12,982 nt of DNA from the NCBI GenBank assembly GCA_030618675.1, contig JAUXCV010000019.1:1-12982 (forward strand). The letters run 5' to 3'. Origin of the DNA: Acidimicrobiia bacterium (GTDB lineage: Bacteria; Actinomycetota; Acidimicrobiia; Spongiisociales; UBA5794). The notes beneath the pieces are model-generated. The model did not search any database and was not told the origin of the DNA. It was given only the letters and a program-made list of their open reading frames with translations. Shown in pieces: positions 7,104 to 12,982 of this stretch. A program made the position numbers and the translations under genes. Within the stretch, counting starts at the first letter, position 1. Each line of letters opens with the position of its first letter.

Positions 7104-7123
7104 AGGGATTCTCCTTGCTCGGT

Positions 7124-9292
7124 TCAGCGAATCAGCCGCAGGGCCGGATGTCCGAAGTACTGGTAGGCCATGAAGGTCGCCGACGGCGCTTCGTCGGGGT
7201 CACGTCCCGTCTCCTCGGCGTCGGCCGATGGGTCCATGGGTGGCCGGAACCCGGCCCGGGCCGTCCGGACCGCTTCGCCCACGGAACTCCCGGCGAAGAC
7301 ACGCTCGTAGAAGCTCAGAGCGACAGACTTGGCGATGTCGTCCTTGACGCTCCAGAGCGGGGCGATCACCCCGGATGCGCCGGCGTTGAGGAACTCCGCG
7401 GCGATCCCGGAGTAGTCGCCGAGCACCGCTGAACCGGTCCCAACCTGGCAAGCGTTGAGGAAGACGAACGGCCGGCCGGTCATGTCCAGGCCGCGAACCT
7501 TGTCGGAGTCGAGAACGGTCCGGTCCGCCAGGATCAGCCCATTCCCCACACTGTGTTCGTCGTACCTGCCGTGGATCGCCATGTGGAGCACGTCTCGGTG
7601 CGGAGTCCCATTGACGACGGCGCGCACGTCCGCGTAGTTGGCGTCGACGCCGACGGCGCCGTACCGGGCCGTGAGTTCGGTGCGCTCATCGTCTGCGGCG
7701 TCGAGAACGGGCCATCCCGGGATCGACGAGTAGTCGCCGGTTACGACCGCGATCGCCGATGCCCCGAGTTCGTGTGGCGGGGGGAGTTGTGCGCGTTTCA
7801 GGACCCACCGGCCCATCGACACCTGCGCTCCCAGGAAGGGCGGAGCGTCGTGGTCGAAGCGTTCCGACTCCATGGCGGTGAGTTCCCACGGGATGTACGG
7901 CTCGTCGGAGAGGAGCAGCAGCGTCGGGGGCCAGTGCTCTTCGGCGGTGCGCACCCGGTCGGCGACCTCGTGAAGCGTGATCCAGAACGCTTCCGGGAGT
8001 TGCTCTGCGAGGAGTCGACCCTTGCCGATCAGGGCATCCCAGAGCCCCGGTTTGCCTTCCAGGGCGTTCATGTAGTCGATGAGCAGCCGGGCGTACTCCC
8101 GAGCGTCCCCGCCGACGTCGACGGCGATCTTCTCGTCGGGAAGGATCACGTCGTCTGCATACGGCGTTCCCATCACGAGCCATAGCCGTCCCGGTTTCTC
8201 GCTCTCGTGGAGGACCACGGTGAGATCCGGGGGGACCTCACCCGTGGGAATGGCTACGTCGAGAGCGCCGGGTTGTGGAGGCGCGGGTGCCTCGATGCCG
8301 GGGTTACTGATGACGACGACGGGACGGAAGGCCGCCCCAACGACCTGGCCACCGATCTCGTAGGTTGCGTTGATCACCCTCAGCGTGTGATCACCGGCGG
8401 GTGCGTCCGGAATCAGATGCACGATCACGGTCGGGTAGGACTGAAGGGGGGTCACGGCGAGCTGGTGGCGCCACCGCTCATCGTCGCGGATGCTGAACCC
8501 TTCAGCCGTCACGTGGACCGTCAGGATGTACTCATCCGGCGTTCCCGGCGGCGGGACGATCGCGATGTCGTCGGTCTCGATCACCCCGCGCGACGGGGTC
8601 GGGGAAAGGCCGATGGCGAGTTCGAACTCGGTGCCTGCGATGACGGTTTCGTCGCAGTCGAGTTGCGCGTAGGCCTTGGGCGGCTCCTCAGCCGGAGGTT
8701 CGGCGACGCCCGCCTCGGCGTCCCCACCCGGCGAACCGGCCGTTTCCCTCTCCCAGCCGGGCCGGTCGTGTCCGCCCATGAGACCCGCACCCGTGGTGTT
8801 CTCCGTGCTCTCCAGATCCGCGACTCCAAGAGACACGCCCCCGACGATCACACCCGGCACGTGAATCGTTGGCGGTCGCTGTGAGACGCTCTGCCCGCTG
8901 CCCAACGCCGAGTTCCTGTCGGCGTGCCGCTCCCCGGATTCTTCCTGGAAGTGAACTCCGACAACGTCGCCCGACTGATCGACCAGCACGATTCGCCGCT
9001 GTGCATTCGTGAGGGCGAACGCTGAAAGCTCGAAAGGCCCGGGAAGCGTGGTACCGCTGACCCTGTAGGTGAGAGCGGATAGAGCTCCGAGGAACTCTCC
9101 CAGGTCGCTGAGCCGGGCCGCATCATTCGCCGTATCGAGTTGCAGGACCTCGTCCCGTTCGAGAACGGCGAAGCCCCCATCTGCGAGCCGCACCACGAGA
9201 TACCAGGGCGATTCGGTGGTGTGGGTCGCCAACTCGACGGCCCGCGCGACGAGAAGCCGGTCGTCGACGATGGAGAAGGCCGGGACGCTCAT
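7124..9292 (-). CDS. CHAT-domain (caspase-like) cysteine protease, soluble
   Basis: A 722-aa protein. The C-terminal 350 residues form a CHAT domain, a clan CD peptidase related to caspases and separase. Catalytic His574 lies in VLHMAIHGRYD and Cys615 in FVFLNACQVGTG; the conserved VIAPLWSVKDD follows at 642-651. Upstream are an N-terminal domain of about 115 residues I do not recognise, a disordered linker (about 115-205, with Gly, Glu, Pro) and an Ig-like beta-sandwich region (about 206-330). No signal peptide or membrane segment is seen, so it should be cytosolic. The start is ATG 9292, which overlaps the stop of the membrane CHAT gene as ATGA; the open frame runs on to 9781, but that extension is an antisense-like Arg-rich shadow. 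The overlap implies coupled translation with its membrane-bound partner. Confidence 0.9.
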   Translation of the reverse strand: MSVPAFSIVDDRLLVARAVELATHTTESPWYLVVRLADGGFAVLERDEVLQLDTANDAARLSDLGEFLGALSALTYRVSGTTLPGPFELSAFALTNAQRRIVLVDQSGDVVGVHFQEESGERHADRNSALGSGQSVSQRPPTIHVPGVIVGGVSLGVADLESTENTTGAGLMGGHDRPGWERETAGSPGGDAEAGVAEPPAEEPPKAYAQLDCDETVIAGTEFELAIGLSPTPSRGVIETDDIAIVPPPGTPDEYILTVHVTAEGFSIRDDERWRHQLAVTPLQSYPTVIVHLIPDAPAGDHTLRVINATYEIGGQVVGAAFRPVVVISNPGIEAPAPPQPGALDVAIPTGEVPPDLTVVLHESEKPGRLWLVMGTPYADDVILPDEKIAVDVGGDAREYARLLIDYMNALEGKPGLWDALIGKGRLLAEQLPEAFWITLHEVADRVRTAEEHWPPTLLLLSDEPYIPWELTAMESERFDHDAPPFLGAQVSMGRWVLKRAQLPPPHELGASAIAVVTGDYSSIPGWPVLDAADDERTELTARYGAVGVDANYADVRAVVNGTPHRDVLHMAIHGRYDEHSVGNGLILADRTVLDSDKVRGLDMTGRPFVFLNACQVGTGSAVLGDYSGIAAEFLNAGASGVIAPLWSVKDDIAKSVALSFYERVFAGSSVGEAVRTARAGFRPPMDPSADAEETGRDPDEAPSATFMAYQYFGHPALRLIR

Positions 9293-11742
9293 GCCGGCCA
9301 TTCTCGCACGGCCGGAGTGGCGACCGGCACGGCGAGTTGGACGTCGCTCGGGGCGTACAGCGTGTACACGAGCGCGGAGGGGTTGCTCCATTCGAGGAGG
9401 AAGCGCCGACGCACGTCGAGCATGATCGGGCCGAGCGACTCTCCGGAAGCGAACCTGGCGAGCACCTCGGAGATGTAGGTGCCGGCGATGGCTTCCGACA
9501 CGACACATTCGGTGCCGACGACGCCGGCGGCACCGTACGAACGGAACTCGTTGATGAGGGACGAATACGCGTCGGGGCCGTAGTCGCCGGTGCCGCAGCC
9601 GTTGAGGATCACCAGAGGTGCATGGCTCCAGTGCAGGCCCAGCCGCGTGCGCCAGGCGCGGAGGTTGTTGCGGCCGATCGCGGCATCCGTCAGAGAGAGA
9701 TGGGGCTCGGCTCGTGCATGACCCGCGCCCGCATGGACGTAGAAATAGGCAAGATCGACCCGATCGCCGAGCCGCTCCCACAACTCCAGGAGCCCGTCGG
9801 TGCTCGTGACTGCATGAACCTCGACGTCGCCCATCTGGGGGAGCGCATCGAAATGCCGTTGCCAGAGTTGCAGCGTGGTGTTGGCGGCTGCGCTCATTTG
9901 CAGGGGGCGTTCGTTCTCGATGGTTCGGACCAACACGCCGGGGAGGTCGTCACGGTCGCCGCGCCATCCCGGGGGCTGCTCCAACTCGTACCGGTAACCC
10001 CAGAAGCCCCACGGGCACACGATGGTCGGATCGTCGTCGTGCGGGCACTCCTCCGGTCCGTGTGTCGTGTAGTCCGGGCAGACGGATGTGACACCCGGGC
10101 GGTAGTCGATCTCGCGTTCGTAGAGCACGGCCCATGGAACGGTTGCCTTCCCCAGGCCCGAAGCGACCTGATTGACCTGGATGACGGAACCGAATCGCAC
10201 CACGTCACCGAAGTCGGAGCCGGCGACGCCCTCCGGGTCGAGCAGGGTCAAGTAGAGGCTGTGGCCGATGTCCGCGAGTGCCGGGAGCCAACGATCCAGC
10301 CGGTCGGAATCTGCGCGGAGAACGGTGCGATACCCGGATGCGTCGTCCTCGATCATGGCGCGGAGCCGTTCCCGGACGCGTGCTGATGCGGAGAGCAGTT
10401 CCTCCTTCGGGTTCGCGGTGTCGGATCGAGTGACGGTCCCCCCGCTGCCGGCAAGGATCACCTCACAATCCACGCTGCCATCGCTCGGGTCGTAGCGCAG
10501 GATCAAGGTCACATGGCGTTGGGGGAGCGCCTCGAGATCAGACCGGTCGAAGTTGCTCGTGGTGAACGTCGTGTCCTCGGATCTCGCCACTGTTGTGCCG
10601 TGACTCTGCGCCTCAGTGGCCGCCACCTGCGTGGAGACTCGTTGCGATTGCAGGAGATGGCCCCGGTACAAGAGGTCGAAGTCGATGATGGCGTCGTCGC
10701 CCGCTGTGCGTGGCGTGATCGGGATCGTCGCGATCGCTCCCCCACCGCTGTGCATCATCGCCGGAGTGACCCCGTCGACCTCCATGTCGTCGGAGGTTGC
10801 GAGCACCGTGAGCGGAAGAGCGCGGCCGTCCACGCCCTGAGTCTCCGGGTTCACCCGCACGACCATGTCGTAGGACGCCCCTGCAACCAGCGATACCACG
10901 GGCGGAACCCGCAGGCCCGTTGAGGGATCGATGATCTCGATCGAGACGTAGGGGGTGCGGATGCCCGGCACGGTCACTTCGGGCATCTCCACGGCCGGCT
11001 CGGGTTCAGGTTCGGGTTCAGCCTCCTGAGGGGGCTCAGGATCTTGCGGGGGCTCTGCAGCGCGAGGGGGCGAGACACGGCGCGGGCGCCCCGCCCACCA
11101 GGTTCCGAAGAGACCCAGGAGCATCGCCGTCGCGGCACCCTGGCCGACGGGGTTGGTCAGGGGGTTGCCTTCGATCTTGACGTAACCGTCGATCGAACAC
11201 TGGCCGATGATCTCTGCACCGACGTGGAAGAGTCCAGGGACGTCACCGATCGGGGATTGGTCACGCTCGATGAAGAAGACCGTGCTTCCTCCCGAGAACC
11301 CCTCCGACCATGTCTCCGGGCTGATCTCGATACCACCGATCTCCACCCAAGCCCGAGCCCCGCTATCGGAGGCCGGACCCTCGACGATGATCTCTATGAA
11401 CTGGTCATCTTCGCCGACGACGAACGGATCGGTGATCTCGGTATCCGCCAGGTCTCGATGGTTGCCATCGCCCGTCGCGATCACGATGCGGCAATTCGGC
11501 TCCTGGAGCGCAGCGAAAGGCATCGCGGCGGCGACGGCGATGATCGCGAGCGTTCCGGCAACCGCGGGGCGCCGGCGAACGCGAGCCCACAGCAGACTGA
11601 GCAATGCGGCCAAGAGCGGGATTCCGTACAGCGAGAGGGGGCCCAGCGGCACGAGTCCGAACTGCTGAAGCAACACGGCGAGACCGCTGCCCCAGACCAC
11701 GCCGGAGAGGGCTGCGATCATCAACCGTCCGGCGTTCGCCAT
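9289..11742 (-). CDS. membrane-anchored CHAT-domain protease with putative outside sensor domain
   Basis: An 817-aa protein and first gene of the operon. Hydrophobic segments at about 7-28, 33-53, 60-79 and 199-217 predict four membrane helices. The basic loop 54-58 (RVRRR) and RPRR at 219-222 place the N-terminus and C-terminal part inside, so residues 84-198 would be outside; Cys84 and Cys182 there could form a disulfide. A Pro/Glu-rich linker (223-256) leads to an Ig-like region (about 262-375), then a C-terminal CHAT domain with His670 in YFYVHAGAG and Cys716 in VILNGCGTG. A Cys/His cluster (Cys555, His561, Cys566, His568, Cys576) precedes the catalytic part. ATG 11742 has AGGAA 4 nt upstream. 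The stop overlaps the next gene's ATG. The likely job is sensing an envelope event and activating the cytosolic partners; this is inferred from topology. Confidence 0.88.
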   Translation of the reverse strand: MANAGRLMIAALSGVVWGSGLAVLLQQFGLVPLGPLSLYGIPLLAALLSLLWARVRRRPAVAGTLAIIAVAAAMPFAALQEPNCRIVIATGDGNHRDLADTEITDPFVVGEDDQFIEIIVEGPASDSGARAWVEIGGIEISPETWSEGFSGGSTVFFIERDQSPIGDVPGLFHVGAEIIGQCSIDGYVKIEGNPLTNPVGQGAATAMLLGLFGTWWAGRPRRVSPPRAAEPPQDPEPPQEAEPEPEPEPAVEMPEVTVPGIRTPYVSIEIIDPSTGLRVPPVVSLVAGASYDMVVRVNPETQGVDGRALPLTVLATSDDMEVDGVTPAMMHSGGGAIATIPITPRTAGDDAIIDFDLLYRGHLLQSQRVSTQVAATEAQSHGTTVARSEDTTFTTSNFDRSDLEALPQRHVTLILRYDPSDGSVDCEVILAGSGGTVTRSDTANPKEELLSASARVRERLRAMIEDDASGYRTVLRADSDRLDRWLPALADIGHSLYLTLLDPEGVAGSDFGDVVRFGSVIQVNQVASGLGKATVPWAVLYEREIDYRPGVTSVCPDYTTHGPEECPHDDDPTIVCPWGFWGYRYELEQPPGWRGDRDDLPGVLVRTIENERPLQMSAAANTTLQLWQRHFDALPQMGDVEVHAVTSTDGLLELWERLGDRVDLAYFYVHAGAGHARAEPHLSLTDAAIGRNNLRAWRTRLGLHWSHAPLVILNGCGTGDYGPDAYSSLINEFRSYGAAGVVGTECVVSEAIAGTYISEVLARFASGESLGPIMLDVRRRFLLEWSNPSALVYTLYAPSDVQLAVPVATPAVREWPA
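10998..11021. repeat. four hexamer repeats coding the PEPEP linker
   Basis: Four copies of G(C/T)TC(A/G)G in a row (GCTCGG, GTTCAG, GTTCGG, GTTCAG) lie inside the membrane CHAT gene. On the coding strand they give Pro-Glu dipeptides of the linker between the last membrane helix and the cytosolic domains. Such a tract could change linker length by slippage. Confidence 0.7.
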
Positions 11743-11784
11743 GGGTTCCTGCTTCCCTCGCTCGGTGCAGCACTGTCGAGACCA

Positions 11785-11813
11785 ACCCTACGCACGGTAT
11801 CGGAACCCGTCGA
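11785..11813 (-). promoter_or_regulatory. candidate promoter of the CHAT-CHAT-hydrolase operon
   Basis: On the minus strand TCGACG (11808-11813) is followed after 17 nt by TAGGGT (11785-11790), about 42 bp before the first ATG of the operon. The spacing is ideal but the boxes are weak matches. It is the best candidate in the 132-bp gap. Confidence 0.35.
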
Positions 11814-11857
11814 GAGAGACGAGACCGAGAAGAGCGTGGCGGAGACAGCACCCGCTC

Positions 11858-11872
11858 TGACATACGGTGTCA
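11858..11872. promoter_or_regulatory. inverted repeat TGACA-N5-TGTCA upstream of the integrase remnant
   Basis: TGACATACGGTGTCA stands 3 bp before the ATG at 11875 and about 115 bp upstream of the CHAT operon. Its arms equal those of the antitoxin palindrome at 915-928 and the right half CGGTGTCA is identical. It may be an operator for the same kind of repressor; short length means chance is possible. Confidence 0.35.
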
Positions 11873-11874
11873 CG

Positions 11875-12231
11875 ATGACCACTGTCAACCAGACGGGTCA
11901 CGTCCGCCGGCGAATTCGGACCAGCGAGGACGAAACCTTCTTGTCAGAAATACTTGCCAGATGGAAGACATACCGGTCAGGCAGATCGGCATCCCACCCC
12001 GGCGAAGGTGTACCGGTGCAGGCGGCGCATCCGATCTCGTCGAATCACAGGAACGACTGCCTGCCGACATCGCCAACGACGGGATCCACCTGGATGATGG
12101 GAGGAGTGCCGATGCCGATCATCCAACAACAACTCGGCCGCGCCTTGCCGGCGACCACGAACACGTACCTCGCCCATATCGCTCCGACAGACGTCATCGA
12201 GACCCTGGGGAAACGAGAATGGGATCCGTGA
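11875..12231 (+). pseudogene. tyrosine recombinase (phage integrase-type) C-terminal remnant
   Basis: Residues coded by 12085-12231 (STWMMGGVPMPIIQQQLG, then PATTNTYLAHIAP) match the end of tyrosine recombinases: the GGVPMPIIQQQLGH box and the catalytic Tyr, here at 12166-12168. Everything needed upstream (core-binding domain, first catalytic Arg and Lys, and the HxxR box) is missing or scrambled. The conserved His of LGH is Arg (CGC at 12139-12141), one transition away from CAC. From ATG 11875 to about 12080 the frame is open but I see no integrase similarity. So this is the stump of an old integrase, a sign that the neighbourhood was once mobile; no att site is visible. Confidence 0.65.
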
Positions 12232-12290
12232 CCGAAATAGCGGTTCGGTGGCCCACCCCCTCCGCTATCCACCTCGCTCACAAGGATGCG

Positions 12291-12319
12291 TTGATTAACT
12301 ATTCCGATATCGGTATAGT
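12291..12319 (+). promoter_or_regulatory. promoter of the helix-turn-helix gene, probably leaderless
   Basis: A -35 TTGATT (12291-12296) and -10 TATAGT (12314-12319) are 17 nt apart, the strongest consensus pair in the window. The expected start at about 12326-12327 is the A of the ATG, so no leader and no ribosome site would be present. Confidence 0.65.
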
Positions 12320-12321
12320 TA
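12296..12321. promoter_or_regulatory. 26-bp near-perfect inverted repeat, likely autoregulatory operator
   Basis: The repeat is centred at 12308/12309 on CCGATATCGG, with outer arms TAACTAT and ATAGTTA; only the pair 12303/12314 is mismatched. It covers the spacer and the -10 box, so a dimer bound here would block RNA polymerase. The downstream helix-turn-helix protein is the obvious ligand. Confidence 0.65.
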
Positions 12322-12326
12322 CCTCC

Positions 12327-12982
12327 ATGGACTACATGTCGGTAACTGAAGCAGCGAACCTCCTCGGTGTTACGGATCGCCGGGTGAGGGCGATGATCAC
12401 AGACGGATTGCTCGAAGCTCACCGTGTCGGGGGGCGCTGGTTGATGACCGGCTCCGAAGTCGCCCGCACAAAGAGCGTCCGAAGAAGACCCGGCCGACCG
12501 TACTCGCCACGACTCGCGTGGGGCCTGCTCGCCATTGCGGGCGACCGACCGGCCCTGTGGCTCTCGGCCTCGGAACGACAGCGGCTCGAAACGGTCCTTG
12601 CCTCTACCACGATCGAGGAAATCGCACCGGCTCTCCGCCGCCGAGCCGATCCGCGCCGCTGGTACGTCCACCCGGGTCTCCTTCCCGACTTCGTTGAGGA
12701 CCCCCGGACCGTCGTCACCGGCCCGAGTGCAACGAGCAAGTTGCGACACACGGGGCCCGAGCATCTCTACGTGCCGGCCGTGACGGTCGACGACCTGCGA
12801 TCCGACTACCGGCCCCTCACAGAATCCGAGAACCCAAACGCCGTCGTGTGGACGGTGCACGGCGATTGGCCGTTCGTCGACGGCGAACGGACAGCGTGGC
12901 CGGTCGTCGTCGCGATCGACCTGCTCGACCAGTCACTCGACGCCAGAGCACAACGAGTCGCCGGTGAGATCCTGAGCGGGAC
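12327..12982 (+). CDS. helix-turn-helix (MerR/excisionase-type) protein, antitoxin-like, cut by the window end
   Basis: The frame is open from ATG 12327 to the end, 218 codons with no stop. Residues 3-45 form an excisionase/MerR-type winged helix: YMSVTEAANLLGVTDRRVR, then MITDGLLEAHRVGGRW. A basic RRPGRPYSPR linker (about 52-61) follows, then a domain of mixed helices and strands (about 62-218) that I do not recognise. The layout resembles actinobacterial regulators that sit upstream of AbiEii-type nucleotidyltransferase toxins, so the next gene may be a toxin; this cannot be seen here. ATG 12327 is chosen because it coincides with the predicted transcription start; ATG 12336 is the alternative. 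It may be a relic of the integrase cargo instead. Confidence 0.75.
   Translation, partial: MDYMSVTEAANLLGVTDRRVRAMITDGLLEAHRVGGRWLMTGSEVARTKSVRRRPGRPYSPRLAWGLLAIAGDRPALWLSASERQRLETVLASTTIEEIAPALRRRADPRRWYVHPGLLPDFVEDPRTVVTGPSATSKLRHTGPEHLYVPAVTVDDLRSDYRPLTESENPNAVVWTVHGDWPFVDGERTAWPVVVAIDLLDQSLDARAQRVAGEILSG

Noticed and set aside
9293..9781. N-terminal extension of the soluble CHAT frame
   Set aside because: Arg/Pro-rich shadow of the membrane CHAT gene; the ATGA overlap at 9292 gives the natural start.
11044..11874. Long plus-strand frame leading into the integrase remnant
   Set aside because: It is antisense to the membrane CHAT gene, whose domains are clear; only the part after 11875 lies outside that gene.
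1..12982. CRISPR array, tRNA or rRNA genes
   Set aside because: No regularly spaced repeats of CRISPR size and no cloverleaf or rRNA signature were seen; the only phased repeats are the 5-bp cores at 4101-4169.

Overview
The window is GC-rich DNA with short intergenic gaps, GTG starts and two promoters that appear to give leaderless transcripts. This fits an actinobacterium (Actinomycetota); I cannot name the genus. It reads as an accessory or defence-type region: toxin-antitoxin modules, an IS630-family insertion, an integrase remnant and a three-gene CHAT-protease operon.

Left part (1-895): two MazF-like toxin genes face each other. The first (5-313, +) enters from outside the window, where its antitoxin presumably lies. 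The second (349-657, -) follows its ribbon-helix-helix antitoxin (644-895, -). That antitoxin's promoter carries a perfect 14-bp palindrome between the -35 and -10 boxes.

Middle-left (896-4365): a large LuxR-family ATPase regulator (1148-3712, +) ends at a strong bidirectional hairpin. Next come a small uncharacterised gene on the opposite strand (3799-4092) and a short regulatory region with four GCTAC repeats spaced 22, 22 and 20 bp. A weakly supported short frame (4174-4365, +) follows.

IS630-family element (4365-5621): it has 13-bp perfect terminal inverted repeats, is flanked by TA and sits in a CTAG target. Its transposase is split over three reading frames, so it is probably inactive unless recoded.

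Core (5634-11742, all -): this is a tight operon, transcribed right to left. It encodes (i) an 817-aa protein with four predicted membrane segments, an outside domain and a C-terminal cytosolic CHAT protease; (ii) a 722-aa soluble CHAT protease whose start overlaps the first gene as ATGA; and (iii) a 489-aa alpha/beta hydrolase with a complete Ser-Asp-His triad. Both CHAT domains keep the His/Cys pair. My inference is a membrane sensor protease, a relay protease and a lipase-like effector. It resembles caspase-like bacterial conflict systems in logic, but I do not recognise it as a named system.

Right part (11743-12982, +): a degraded tyrosine-recombinase C-terminus is followed by a helix-turn-helix gene that runs off the window. 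That gene has a near-perfect 26-bp inverted repeat over its promoter and looks like an autoregulated antitoxin-type protein.
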